From NCBI GenBank assembly GCA_963556195.1, contig OY744520.1, positions 4,540,001 to 4,604,000 on the forward strand: a DNA stretch of 64,000 nt, written 5' to 3'. The stretch comes from Sepiola atlantica. Taxonomy: Eukaryota > Mollusca > Cephalopoda > Sepiida > Sepiolidae. This document shows positions 12,912-24,705 of the stretch, one piece after another. The translations under genes were made by a program, and so were the position numbers. The first letter of the stretch is position 1. Every line of letters starts with the position of its first letter. The notes beneath the pieces were generated by a model. The model was not told the DNA's origin and searched no databases. It saw only the letters and a list, made by a program, of their open reading frames with translations.

Positions 12912-13349
12912 CTAATGGAGGTAGGTATCGGCGTTTTGTCGAGTCAGTTTGTTTTTATTTGCATGTGTATATAGTGTTCAATTCCTTCACAACCAGAGCT
13001 TTATAGACACTAAACCATTTACGTGTTTTAAATATGCCATAACCACGGTTTTACGGTGTGTGCGATTTTCACATGACTGAATGCACGAATTTTGAATCAA
13101 ATTAGAGCTTGTTTTGTTTTTTTATTCTCACACCTGGTGACAGCGAAACCATATTTCTGTTCATAAGTATAATTCTTAATTATTGTTATGTATTATTTGT
13201 TCATTTTTTTTTAATTTGCATTTAATTGTATTGCCATTCTCTATACTTACCTCCCTTTGATTTACATTTTCCTGCAGTCAAAGAAACTATTTCCTTAATT
13301 CTATAATTACTGGTTGAACGGATCGCATTTCGTTACTGCTAATAATTTA

Positions 13350-13353
<4 letters not shown>

Positions 13354-13394
<41 letters not shown>
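13354..13394. repeat. (TA)n microsatellite
   Basis: Pure TA run. Confidence 0.95.
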
Positions 13395-13397
<3 letters not shown>

Positions 13398-13536
13398 TGT
13401 TAACTGTTGGCTCTAATATTTTTGTGGTTATTATTTAGCTGATTTCATGTTTTGTATATATTTTGTGTAACTATATTTCTGTGCGTATTATGTCTATTTT
13501 TGCTTATCTATATATTTTATTTTATTTATTGACAAG

Positions 13537-13710
13537 CGTTGCCCTTTTATTGATGAGAAAAACATCATCTGATGAAACGGCTCCAACGCTATGTTTGATT
13601 ATTTCTATATTACTCGAAGCTTCGCAGTTTTTATACTCGTTCTCATATGGTGCAGTTTCATTTCATTTTGATGTTACAAGTATCTAATATTAATGGAAAA
13701 TCTGCTGTTG
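13537..13710 (+). repeat. 165-bp dispersed repeat, copy 2
   Basis: Direct-orientation copy of 11025-11190 with a 14-bp insertion near 13645 (TGGTGCAGTTTCAT). The identity is high enough to suggest recent or shared amplification. Confidence 0.75.
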
Positions 13711-14151
13711 CACGCGCAGAGCTATATTGCTGTTAATGTTTCCTCGGAAAAAAATCTTAAATATAGTCATTTTTACAATTTTCGCCCTGAAAGAAAAAAA
13801 TTAAAAACATGTTGAGTATGAGGCTAAAAAAAAACAAAAACGTCAACGGTGTGGAGTTTCTTTTTAAAAATATCATACGAAGATATACTGCTGGCAGAAA
13901 ATAATCAATGGAGGCGTGAGAGCGCTCTATCCCTTATTAGACTTCAAGAATGGCCTATGCTAGAAATCTCATTTCTTTGATCAATCGTAACTCAAAGACC
14001 AATAAACAAAATTAGTTAAAACTTTGCACGTAATTTTTATTTGATAGGTTCTATAAGTGTGTAGAATTTCAGCATCATTAGTCAAGGCAACCCAGAGATA
14101 CAGAAAGTTCAATCATGAAATCATGTTATCCCTGTGTACGTATGTGCCACC

Positions 14152-14154
<3 letters not shown>

Positions 14155-14230
<76 letters not shown>
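14155..14230. repeat. (TA)n microsatellite
   Basis: Pure TA run of about 75 bp. Confidence 0.97.
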
Positions 14231-14233
<3 letters not shown>

Positions 14234-14849
14234 TGCTACACTTGTGCTAATTAGGTATACGTAATAAGCAGTATCACTACATCTCCCTAAAGTTTAAAGG
14301 TTGTATGGCCCTAGTATGTCTAGTACTTTAGCTTTAATTATCCCCCCCCGGTATTCTCACCCGTTACTTTTTATCATTTTATTCTCTTTTTCTCTCTGTC
14401 TCTATTTCCGTTAATTTCATATCTATTTTCTCCTTTATTCTAATTTCTTCTTGATTTTTTAAATAATTGAATTCAGTTTTTGTTAGTCTTCTTGAAAAAT
14501 ACCTTAGCGGGTGTTTTTTGTGATACTATTCCAGGTATCGAATGTTCGCTTACGTCTATAATTAATGTATTTTCCTTTTGGGATAGAAAATTGTTACTAT
14601 TTGTTTTTTACCATAATTAATGTTAATCTATAAAAGTTTTTTTTTCTTTGACAAGATCAATTCAATATTCTGTTTTCTTACATTTGCAAACGGTCCAGAC
14701 GTATATTTTAGTAATTAACGATTGTAGAAATGTACCAATCCTAAAAAGATTCAACTTTTTACTAGTTTTCTTTTGCTGCTTAGTCTGTTGTATAGATTCT
14801 TTTAAAATGAAATAACCTTAAATGATATTGTACTACTATTGTTTACGCG

Positions 14850-15330
14850 TTTCTTTTCATTTGTCATTCCAGCGTTTCTTAATTTATTAAAGATTACGTA
14901 GGTTATTTTTAAATTAATTTTCATTAGCGACTCCTATGCATATATCGTCTTGGTAACATACCATATTTTTCGTATCTTCTAAAACCTGTTCGGTAGCTTT
15001 TTTATGTCTTGCACTTGCTGTTTTAGTCAATATGACATTATTTTCAGTTTTAGTTAATTTATTGGCATATTAATCGTTGTTACGTCGTTGAAGTTATTGT
15101 CTATTTGTATATATTAATATGCCGTTTATTAGTGATATACCGTTATTGGCTATTGCTATTCCGTGTAATGCCTATTTTTGTAAAAATGTTGTTTTATTAA
15201 TTTCCGTATTTTACTACTATTAATGGCAGCAAATGTACTAGTAATGTTCGTGCTTCATCAGAGGGGGTAACATTTCTAATTTTTAAACTCGCTTTTTAGG
15301 TTTGTAATTTTCCAGCTCTTCTATTTTTAT
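14850..15330 (-). pseudogene. Ty3-like RT remnant with YQDD
   Basis: The catalytic YQDD is encoded at 14944-14955. It is preceded by ATEQVLEDTKNM and followed by CIGVANEN and a stop. Upstream frames are broken and only short patches such as VHLLPL remain. This is part of the element at 14390-16250. Confidence 0.7.
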
Positions 15331-15459
15331 CATATGAATTGGTTTTGTAGAATTTATGTTAGGTACAACTTTTCTAAGCAGTTCCGTGGTTCTTTAAACA
15401 CAATGTAACAAGTATAGGTATTACTTCCAATGTATCCATTACCCTAACCGTAACCCTAA

Positions 15460-15669
15460 CTACAAGGAAGCTTCAAAGTACCCTAATCGTTGTATAACTG
15501 ATTCATCAAATTGCCAGAGTTGTAAATTGCTTTTTCGTAAAGTTGTCTTTCCAATGTGTTCCCAGCAAGTATTTTGTATGAGTGTAACTTTATTGCTGAT
15601 ATCAATTTTCATATCCAAATTGACGTTGTGAATTTTAATTTGTGTATAATCTTTTTTATATTGTTCCAT
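15460..15669 (-). pseudogene. Ty3-like retropepsin remnant
   Basis: The open frame of 69 codons contains NVNLDMKIDISNKVTLI. The catalytic Asp-Thr-Gly expected after the hydrophobic stretch reads Asp-Ile-Ser, so the protease is not functional. WEHIGKTTLRKSNLQLWQFD and LGYFEASL follow the usual pattern of this linker. The frame stops at 15460, next to a short TTAGGG-like patch (15435-15462). Confidence 0.65.
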
Positions 15670-16036
15670 TTTTCTACAGTTGTATTAGTTTAATGAAAAG
15701 ACTTCAATATTGTTTTTTTTCCATAATTTTCTCTACATTTTATTTGGTATTTTTAATAAAAATACTTCCAAAGTGCCCTTTCCACTTTTTTTTCTAAATT
15801 TGCCTGCGTTTTTTAATGTTTCTGTTTTAAGCAATATTTACAAGTCCTTCCAAATGCTAGCATTCTTCCTTTTGCATTTCTGTGTTCACGTAAACAATAT
15901 CACCATTTATATTTTTAAAATGTAAATAGCGGTGAATATGTTTTCATTTGTTGGCCTTTTATACTGATTGCATGTCTATTATTTATTGTTGTTATATAAA
16001 GTCAATGTATGCATTTAATACATATTTCCTATTGTT

Positions 16037-16246
16037 TCATTTTTTATAGCGGTGTGCTGAATTGCACATACATTTTATTATTCTTAATTGAATAAAGTCC
16101 TCTTGAATTGTATGTTCTTCTTGTCTGAGAATTTCAAATTTGCAATATCTACTAGCATTCTGTAGACGGTTACGATATATTACGATTGGTTCATCATTTT
16201 CTTGTTCCACCGTCATGAAATTCGTTATTTTTGCAACTATCAACAT
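16037..16246 (-). pseudogene. Ty3-like gag remnant
   Basis: The 69-codon frame has FMTVEQENDEPIVIYRNRLQ, NASRYCKFEIL and EDFIQLRIIKCMCNSAHRYK. This is the end of the gag capsid region with its Arg-Leu-X-X-Ala and Cys-X-Phe pattern, as in Ty3-like polyproteins. It has no start codon of its own and is the 5'-most part of the relic. Confidence 0.6.
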
Positions 16247-16550
16247 TTTTTGTGCCCCCCCATTTCTTTTATTTTTTTAGGTGTTCAAGGTTTGTGAAAT
16301 ACGCCATGGTAGATACTTATATTATGGCATCATATCCAGCTGTATAAGTAAATACATCCGTTCGTAAATTTCCTCGCACCGTTTTCCCGCACCGTTTTAA
16401 CGGTTTTGTTATTACACAAGAAGCAAAACATGGTTACTATGTATCCACAAACCCGAAGTCCTCAGGGCCCAATTAAAATCCTATTTCGAAGCCAGTGTTT
16501 AAAGTGGAGTGTCTAATCCAGTTGCTTCGAACTTTGTTTCTTGGGAGAGA

Positions 16551-16553
<3 letters not shown>

Positions 16554-16597
<44 letters not shown>
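16554..16597. repeat. (TA)n tail of SINE B
   Basis: Pure TA run directly at the 3' end of the minus-strand SINE. Confidence 0.95.
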
Positions 16598-16599
<2 letters not shown>

Positions 16600-16735
16600 T
16601 CCACATACAGCCTGTTTCGCTGTTTCAAAGCTCATCAGTGCGGCTAGACCAGTTAGTGTCTCAAGCCGGGATCGAAACGCAACCGTTGAGCTGACAGTCG
16701 GCGATGCTAACCCCTACGCCATCATGCGACACTGA
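16598..16735 (-). mobile_element. SINE family B, tRNA-headed, hammerhead tail
   Basis: Minus strand begins with a tRNA-like head. The A-box is TGGCGTAGGGGTTAGC (16706-16721) and the B-box region is GTTTCGATCCC (16668-16678). A hammerhead ribozyme motif (16601-16643) and a (TA)n tail follow. Length is about 138 bp, short for a SINE. Relatives of the 3' part lie at 26438-26479 and 43195-43245. Such elements are transcribed by RNA polymerase III and mobilised by another element's RT. Confidence 0.8.
16601..16643 (-). ncRNA. Hammerhead ribozyme motif, family B
   Basis: Stem I CCGCA pairs with UGUGG (5 bp, one G-U). The core is CUGAUGA, then stem II GCU-UUGAAAC-AGC. The GAA of the core is followed by stem III ACAG-G-CUGU and the cleavage nucleotide A (triplet GUA). 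All conserved core bases are present. Stem II is only 3 bp and stem III 4 bp, as in the minimal hammerheads of retroelements. Self-cleavage is inferred, not shown. Confidence 0.72.
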
Positions 16736-17407
16736 CTGAATGTAAGTGATATCTCAATGTAACGAAATGTAAACATTGCAAATGTCTGAGCTCGAAATTA
16801 GTTTTACCTAATGAGCATTGCTTTAAAGCTATTTAATTGCATATACATATTCAATTACCTACTCGTATGAGAATAAGGCATACCGAATAGCCAGTATAAC
16901 TACAATCCTTTTCTATTTTTTTCTGATATTAAAGTTTGCAAAACGAAATACAAATTTCATCTTAAAACGAGTCAATATTAAATTATTTGTTACTTCGTTA
17001 CAACGTCTTAAATTTTAATGAATGTTAAAACTAAACTTTAAAAATTAAATTCGGACGCTGAAAGCATAACACACTTCTTCTTTAAATTGCGTTTCTGTAA
17101 AATCGAATAATTATTTTACATATAAAAATCTATAAAAATAATTATGTTTTTTTACTAAGACATTCTTTATTTAATTATATTTTCTTATGAAACGAAAGAA
17201 AATCTACATAAAAAAATGAATTTTGTTTCTTTACGTTGTAATATATTTCCGTTATTTTATGGATGTAATGTTCTCCTAGTAAACCCAGATATAATCGAAA
17301 GGAAATTCAAATCGTGTGTTCAGGTCTCTCAAAAACACCTTTACCGAAACTTCTTAGAATGTTCTAGTTGTTAACATATCAATTTCCATGACACACAAAA
17401 TATAAAC

Positions 17408-17446
17408 ATATCTATCTATCTATCTATGTATCTATCTATCTATCTA

Positions 17447-17481
<35 letters not shown>
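17408..17481. repeat. (ATCT)n(TA)n compound microsatellite
   Basis: About ten ATCT units run into about 30 bp of TA. Confidence 0.95.
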
Positions 17482-17485
<4 letters not shown>

Positions 17486-17599
17486 TCAAAATATGAGAAA
17501 ATGATCAAATGGTTTTTCTGTCTGATAAGATCTCGATTTTCTACAACTCTTGATCGATAACTTCTATATGCCAGTGTCGCGGATATGTATATGGTATTT

Positions 17600-18315
17600 A
17601 CATCTTAATAATTTATTATCGGCGTGAGCACATAACAGAAAGCACTACCAAATAAACAACAAAAGCTCACACTAGGGGCCATAAAAACAGCTCCCAGAGA
17701 CAGTCTAATAAAAAGGCGAAAATTGCCAAACATGTCAAACAATATAAAATCAGACGTTTCGACAAAATCTGTCACTTGTCTCTTTTCTTTTTCTCTCTTT
17801 TTCAGAAAATAAAATACAAGTTCGGCTACCCGCTCTTTTGCCAGCACGTTACTAAACACACACACATACACACTAAGGCATACACACCTATCATTCTTTA
17901 ACACACGCAACCACACATTCCTGACAAAGACACACACATACAAATGACTAAACGATGAATCAACTCTACGCACCCATTTACATTCACACTATTCGACGTT
18001 ATAACGCCAAGCCTCACATACATAGATACTCATAAATCATAGACATATACATTTATCGTTTCTCTAATTGGACACTTGAAATCAACACTTAATGCTCTCT
18101 AATTTGTAAATATGTAAATAGATTGTGTTACTTTTGAACTACGTGTTATACTTCCTTCAACTTATGCACGCCTTATCTTTCATTCGACGTTCATACATGT
18201 TTTTTCCATTTTTTATGTTTTTACTCTTTTAAACATTTTTTAAAAAATATAAATGTAAGCGTTAATCTTAGAATATTCTCTAAGACAAAATATTTTACTA
18301 AGCTACTACATAATT
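17600..18315 (-). repeat. Unknown AC-rich repeat, longer copy
   Basis: Its two ends (near 17605, TTATTATCGGCGTGAGCAC; and 18200-18315, ATGTTTTTACTCTTTTAAAC through GCTACTACAT) recur together at 19476-19660, where the interior is missing. The minus strand carries a 122-codon frame with no recognisable domain. At about 17737-17785 (minus) lies GACAGAUUUUGUCGAAACGUC, a stem II-like hairpin followed by GAAACGUC, the form seen in Penelope-type hammerheads. CUGANGA is not intact. Confidence 0.5.
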
Positions 18316-19470
18316 TGATGACTCCGCCTCCTTTTCAACACGCAGATACATCCTTCTGATACCATTATACGAAACAAAACCAAACACTACATTTAAATGT
18401 TGACCTTGAAGTTTGCAACATGCAAACCTTCTCACAAATACATTCGAACACAGACCAAACAAAAAGAAAACAACATATTTTCAAGACGCCATTTCTTTTG
18501 TGTGTAACAATGTGCGCGAAACAATATGCCGTCTTTTTTCCGTACCACGTGGAATTGAAAATTCAAACAACAAAAAAGAAAATACGAATTTATATTCTCC
18601 ATTTCAACCACAACAAACAACAAATAACACAAAAAATAACCTACGAACTTTTATCCTCACAATAACAACAAGCAAACGAAAACCAAGAGGTTTTTTCACT
18701 TCTAAACAATTTTAAAGCAAAGTATTATTACTTATTTGAAATTCAATATTTGTTAGATATTGGATACGTCCCTGTACGCGTTAATACACTTCAACAACAA
18801 GAGACTATGAAGCGCCAACCCCTGCCGATAACAACTACAACAAGAGTATGAAAACATGTTTCCTCACCGCACACAAATTGAATCTTTTAATCATTCTATG
18901 AAAAGTGTATTTGTTTTCGCGAAGCTACAAGCACTCTTTCAAGTCACAATGATAGACAGCTACGTGAACGATACGTAACTCTGGACCTCAACTCAAACAA
19001 AATAAAAATATACGTCAAAGTTTCACACTGGAATACACATCAATTATATACCGGCTTATGGAATTAAACTCACTAAAACATACAGACTAACTTGTACCTT
19101 AAGATTTCTGGCTTAATACGCAACATCCATGCACCGGCATCTGATAATAATTTCACCAGCAAAACGAATCCATAATGTGTATCACCTTCGGGGCAGATTT
19201 AATTGCCCCCAAACAAATCGCAGATCCACATGCGTTTCAAGAACCCAACTGCAGACTCACTTGCGCTCAACCATTCAACATAAAAAGATTCGAATCACCT
19301 ATTCAAAAACATCGCCAGATGGAAACGCTACAGAAACAAGTATCGTGCACACGACATTTTCTAATTTTCAACAGCAAAAAAGACATACATACAAAATGTT
19401 TTTCATTTACATAACATTGTTATTGATAAATATTTTGAGTATATTTTTCAATTTGATGATGTGTTTCATG
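18316..19470. other. AC-rich, C-over-G biased stretch
   Basis: The plus strand is strikingly rich in A and C compared with the rest of the window. Overlapping frames (18413-18715, 19129-19476) are open mainly because T and G are scarce. No domain is seen. It may be the interior of the element whose ends lie at 17.6 and 19.5 kb. Confidence 0.4.
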
Positions 19471-19475
19471 GGATA

Positions 19476-19660
19476 GGCATCCTAATATTTCATTATCGGC
19501 GTAAACACAAAAACAAAAAGTAATACAAAATTCACTTCAACAATAAAAGCAAACAAAAGCTTTATCTATGTTTACTCTTTTTTACATTTCTTCAACAATT
19601 TAAATGTAAGTGTGGATTGTATCATATTCTATGAGACACAATATCCTAACGCGCTACTAC
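19476..19660 (-). repeat. Unknown AC-rich repeat, internally deleted copy
   Basis: Matches both ends of 17600-18315 joined together (TCATTATCGGCGTAAACAC and, 90 bp later, TTTACTCTTTTTTACATTTC through GCGCTACTACAT). Confidence 0.55.
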
Positions 19661-19685
19661 ATGTACATGTTTGTATAAATAAAAA

Positions 19686-19689
<4 letters not shown>

Positions 19690-19719
<30 letters not shown>

Positions 19720-19761
19720 GGTGTGTGTGTGTGTGTGTGTGTGATAGATAGATAGATAGAT
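19690..19761. repeat. (TA)n(GT)n(GATA)n compound microsatellite
   Basis: Three motifs in succession, ending at the start of a family E element. Confidence 0.95.
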
Positions 19762-20500
19762 AAATGAAGGAAGAGAGATAAAGATGTGCGGATGACAAAT
19801 CTATTTCATCTTTGAGTATTCAATAAACCATGTTTATTGTTCTTTCCTTAAGCCAGGCTTAGGTTCGATCGAAGTAACTATCATCTTTAACGGCCTACTT
19901 AAGATATATACAACATTTCAAACTTCTCTTTCATTCGCGGTCCACGGAACTATTTTAAAATGGCCCTAATGCTTAAAATTACATCCTGATAAGATATTTG
20001 TATCTAGGATTGAACTGAACATCATTCTATTGGATTTACTACATTTTGAACACTTCTAACGCATTCTCCACGAAATCACTTTTCCCATCTTTAAATCCTT
20101 CGTCTCCAGGCAATTTGTCAACTGGCATTCACCAACTAGACATACCCCATATTTTAATAACCTTTTTGTGCACACACTCTTACTTTCCATTACTTAATAT
20201 TGTTTCTTACCTTTTTAAAATTTGAATCTTGCCTATTCCCCTACCAACTAATCTATCTAAGTAATTCCTCTGTTGATGAGATGTTAATCTTTGAAAGGCC
20301 TTGCTTAGGGAAAGAAAATAAACATGTTTTTTATCGAGCACACCTTGCATTGAACAATCGAAGATGAAATAGATTTGTCATCCGCACATCTTTATCTCTC
20401 TTCCTTCATTTATCTGTATAATTGCTCTATCTCGTATATGAGCTAAAATCATTTCACTATAGGTTCAATTCTCAAAAAATATACTTTTAGTCTTATATTT
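19760..20500 (+). mobile_element. Family E foldback element, copy 2
   Basis: Inverted arms at about 19760-19870 and 20295-20415, roughly 110-120 bp with some mismatches, start with AAATGAAGGAAGAGAGATAA. The right arm is followed by the family tail (20418-20500; GCTCTATCTCGTATATGAGC, CACTATAGGTT, CTTTTAGT). Between the arms are about 420 bp of non-coding DNA. At 20270-20315 a degenerate hammerhead (UUGAUGA, a hairpin, then GAAA) matches the better copy at 41286-41340. There is no transposase. Confidence 0.75.
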
Positions 20501-20801
20501 ATAAATATATATATATAGAGAGAGAGATGTTTAAATACTTGTCAAATTATTTGTCAATCTCAATCTCGGCTGAAGTGAGTTTTATTAGACTTAATACATG
20601 TTATTTCAGTAGTTGAACACTCTTGACAACGGCTGCCCATAACAGGTTGTTCATAGTGTCGATCGAAATAAGGCGCCTGAATGTTGGTAATTACATGACT
20701 TGTGTTCCGATATTTCGAAACCTACGAGCGGTATGAATAATTATCTTCACACTGGCGATTCCCGAAAGGTAAAAAACGTATACTATGTAGATAATCCAAT
20801 A

Positions 20802-20802
<1 letters not shown>

Positions 20803-20848
<46 letters not shown>
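20803..20848. repeat. (TA)n microsatellite
   Basis: Pure TA run. Confidence 0.95.
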
Positions 20849-20851
<3 letters not shown>

Positions 20852-21008
20852 TATTTTATATAATTAGTATTCTTTTATTGTTATTTGTTATGATTTTATA
20901 TTCATTTTTGTCATTTGTAATTTAGCCTGGCTACATTTAGTTTCAAATGTTTTGCTCCAATGCCTCAAATGTGCAATACATTTATTGTTTGTGTATTATC
21001 CTTTACAG

Positions 21009-21190
21009 CTCAGGATCTGAATTCTTCATCTAGCAACAATGTACAATTCTTAGTATTTGTGCTACTAGCTGATACTTCTTTTGTGATGTTTCATATAATG
21101 TTTGTGTGCCGACTAATTGATTTGTTTCCAAATATACTTTGGAATATGTATGCTGTGTTTAAATGGTGGTTTTCTAAAGCTGATCATGTG
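21009..21190 (+). CDS. Possible internal exon, unknown protein
   Basis: A pyrimidine-rich acceptor (TATCCTTTACAG, ending at 21008) and a consensus donor (GTAAGT at 21191) bracket 182 bp that is open in one frame. The frame enters in mid-codon and ends in phase 0. The peptide starts with a Ser/Asn-rich stretch. A hydrophobic helix-like segment (FLVFVLLADTSFVMFHIMFV) and WNMYAVFKWWFSKADHV follow, as might be seen in a membrane protein. I do not recognise a family and see no neighbouring exon. Chance is a real alternative. Confidence 0.2.
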
Positions 21191-21196
21191 GTAAGT

Positions 21197-23629
21197 GTGC
21201 TCAGCTTTAAATAAGTTTTATGTGGCTCCTTTATACACTTTTTCTCCATTGTTTGTGTGGTTACAGGTAGTGTATTTATATATCATATAACTTGTCAGAT
21301 ATGTATTCCTCAGAGGACTCCTGTTTCTGTTTGAGTGTTACTTTAAATGTAATTATATTTATTTTTATTGATTGTGGTGGCTATTCTCCAGTTCTTGTTT
21401 TGTTATAGTTATTTAATATTTTAAGTAGGTCTATCATATTATCTTTGGCATGTTATCAATGCAGCAGTAACTGAACTTAACATTGTTTTTGTAATTTATA
21501 ATTTATAGTATCTGCTGTTAATCTATTAGTTATAAGATGAACTTACTTACGGGTGTTAGTATAGGGTAGGTTGATCTAAATAACGTAACACTTTCCGTTG
21601 AGTCTGTCTGTTATTAAGTCTGTTATTTTTATCGTTGTTTGCTAATTTATACTATGTAGGTTGTATATGTTTGTATATGCTGTGTTCTACAAATGTTCTA
21701 ATTTGTTTTAGTAATGTGTGCTGATAGTTTTCTTGTATGGTTCGTAACTTCCCTACTTTAATTTAAAATTCATTTCCAAAACAATTAAGAGTTATATCTA
21801 TTTCTAATGCGAAGTATTAGGAATGTAGAGTTTGAGTATTCTTTTTTAATTGTCTGCATTTTAAGTGTGTTTTAATGACAAATTAGAAAAGCACTCTGTA
21901 TATTCCGATGTTTTCTATAATAACTATTGCGGAGAGGTTTTTACTACTTTGTACACTTCTGCCCAAAAAGATGAGTGACGGTAGGTTAAAACACCAAGCA
22001 GTATAGGATACAAAGCCACTACGCGTAACAAGCTCAACAACGAGGAAACGTTATATAGAAGTCATAGAAAATGCATTTAATGTCAAGCAAACCTACTACA
22101 TTACGACCCTAAAAAAATTATCATCTAACCACAGCATATATGTGATAGGTATTAAAACAAAACAATCAGTTCTGTCATGAGATACTTATTCCGGCTAGGA
22201 AGTATGTACGTATTTTTCCTTTGTGACTTCAACACGACAAACCTCATATTTCATTTTGACTCTGCATACACGTGAATTAATATCATACTGTTAAGAATAG
22301 GCATTATATTTTCGGTTGTCAGTCTCCAATTATTTTTAAAATTACAAAGTTGATCAAAAGAGATTTCTACGGCCGTCTACCGATTTCGGATAACTGGGTT
22401 TTTTTTTCAGATAAATATTAACCTTCTTATTTTTTTAAATTATTTACTATCACTATAGTAATTAAACTAATTTTACTTAGACTTACTTACAATATTGCTG
22501 CAATTACATGCTCCTACCGTATCAATGTATTTACAATGATATAAGTATTCAGGAAAAACGGATTTTTAAACAAATACATTTTAAAATAATAATTATTATT
22601 ATTACTATAAATGTATACATATTGTTCGATTCGGCGCAGTTATATTAAAACTTACATAGAGACATGTTCTCTCTTTTTCATTACGGCATACGATATTTCG
22701 CTTATTGAATGATTAAGCGGATCTTACTTACTAAAAGAAAAACAAAAAAGGTCTTGCTTGCTCTTTGCGATATCAGCTAGTAATTACAGAGATATAATAA
22801 CTATAAACACTATTAATAATAACATAACGGTTCTTTTTTGCAAAATTATAGAATCACTCACGTGGATTGATTCCTTTACATCAACCTGTCTTTCTTCCAT
22901 TCCTCTTTCCTGCTCTCTTTCTTTACTATCCTTTAATCTTACATTGAGCACACATTAGAAAAATAAATTCGTGATTGGGAATGAATTATTACAACATAAT
23001 AACATTTTTCATAAATCATACTCAACAATATTTTATTGATTTACGTCATTAGAATACATACCACACGAGACGTTTTAGTACGCACACATAAGTGACTTCT
23101 AGAGGGAAATTCTGACATTGTTTCTTCATGCACACACGTGAAATTTATTGCGCAACTCTATTTGACTGATAAGTCAGAATACGTACGAATTATGATAGAC
23201 TTTTAATTACGCCAACATAGAAGGATTCTTTAATTCATATCAATACGTAACAAAACAAAAACAATTACCTTGGACACAGATCGAGTAATAAGCCGATGTT
23301 GGGCATGTTTATTATTGCCAATAAAAAAAACAAGTTTCTAGTTCGAAGCTTCTGTTGTTTGCACTTACTGTTAATGTTCATAATTCAATAGAAATACGTT
23401 GGGAAACACTTTTCATCCATGTCATTCCTCAATGATAATAAACTAGTAAATCGTTGAAGGTTCAATCCTTAGTACGGGTGATAATAAGAATACAATTGCA
23501 AATTCCATAAGACTTCTACCGGTGATAGTGGACGAAATAAGCGCAAACTACACTAGTTGATTAAAAAAAAGGGTTCCGTTCGGAATTCCATACTTATTCC
23601 CAAGTTCTACATAAAGGTTCTCGCGTTCG
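21197..23629. other. No recognised gene
   Basis: Long AT-rich stretch without microsatellites until 24 kb. A B-box-like GGTTCAATCC lies at 23459-23468 but has no A-box partner. Confidence 0.5.
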
Positions 23630-23750
23630 ACAAGACGCACTTGAAGAAAAGCGTAGATTACATCGGCCGAAGCCTGTTTACAATAATACCCAAGATGAGA
23701 ACACTAGTCTGAATGATTAAAATAATACAAATTGTTAATCGTCTTTTCAA
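23630..23750 (+). repeat. Dispersed repeat shared with 7.80-7.92 kb
   Basis: Contains ATTACATCGGCCGAAGC, CCAAGATGAGAACAC, AGTCTGAATGATT and ATACAAATTG in the order seen in the other copy. Confidence 0.5.
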
Positions 23751-24032
23751 ATATTAACTAACGAATAACTTTATTTTTCAGACGCTACGCATGATTATGT
23801 TTCCGATAAAAAGCTTATTTGCATGCGCATACTTATATGTTTCGCGATATTGCGGCGGAAAAACAGAATGAATTCAAAAACCCTTGTTCAGGAGAGAATT
23901 AAAAAATAGTAAGTGCAACAGCTCTGAACGTAAGTGTGCGAATTGTTACGATCAATGTAAATATAATATGCTGCGTCAAAGAACAAAAATCTACACACTT
24001 TAAATACTTCCTCGCAACACAGGGTATTGACT

Positions 24033-24035
<3 letters not shown>

Positions 24036-24089
<54 letters not shown>

Positions 24090-24110
24090 GTATATATATA
24101 CACACACACT
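24036..24110. repeat. (TA)n(CA)n microsatellite
   Basis: TA run with a few GTA variants, ending in a short CA run. Confidence 0.95.
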
Positions 24111-24387
24111 TCGAACTCTATATAGATTATTAAACTATGTTTCGATGTGTGGAATGAATACATCAACTCCACCCTTTCATTCTAACTTGCTGTGTAAAAA
24201 ACTGTATTGCTATGCTTTTCCATTGATGTTTTCTATATGGCTTATATTTGGTGTCTATACGTGGATCAGATAGTTAAAAAATGCATTGTCTGTGAAACGA
24301 TCGTACACTATTATATTTTTAGTTGATTTCTTCGAACACAAATTCATCATGTAAAGGTGTTTACATAGATCTATGTTGTATCTCTCT

Positions 24388-24390
<3 letters not shown>

Positions 24391-24447
<57 letters not shown>
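24391..24447. repeat. (TA)n microsatellite
   Basis: Pure TA run. Confidence 0.97.
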
Positions 24448-24450
<3 letters not shown>

Positions 24451-24589
24451 TATTGTTATCTATAAAGACATGTACAAAATCTGCGACACTGGCATGCCGA
24501 TGTTATTGATCAACAGCGCTGTTAGAAACTGATATCTAATCAGGCAGAATTAAAATCCGATCCTTACCTCAGATCAGAGTTAGCACGAA

Positions 24590-24705
24590 TCAAGTTTGAA
24601 AAGTCATGTAGTCAGATTTGAGACTGTTTAAAAGTCACGTGGTTTGATTTGAGACTGTTTAAAAGTCACGTGGTTTGATTTGAAACCGTTGAAAATCAAA
24701 TATAA
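24590..24705 (+). repeat. 31-bp tandem repeat, about 3.5 units
   Basis: The unit is GATTTGAGACTGTTTAAAAG followed by TCACGTGGTTT. The middle two units are identical and the outer ones are degenerate. Confidence 0.85.

Larger units (their letters stand above)
14390..16250 (-). pseudogene. Decayed Ty3-like retrotransposon, gag-pol
   Basis: Minus-strand fragments lie in the expected order. Gag is at 16246-16037, a degenerate zinc knuckle (HRNAKGRMLAFGRTCKYC) near 15850, and retropepsin at 15669-15460. An RT part follows with VHLLPLIVVKYGN near 15230 and NMVCYQDDICIGVANEN near 14955-14920. A RNase H part with LIIDVSEHSIPG near 14560 and RRLTKTEFNYL near 14480 comes last. Stops and frameshifts are frequent in all parts after gag. 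Integrase and LTRs are not seen. The assignment rests on domain order and the YQDD box, so the family is Ty3-like. No host function is implied. Confidence 0.75.

Noticed and set aside
12546..12974. Open frames made of Tyr-Ile repeats, here and at every other (TA)n array
   Set aside because: They are translations of TA microsatellites and not genes.
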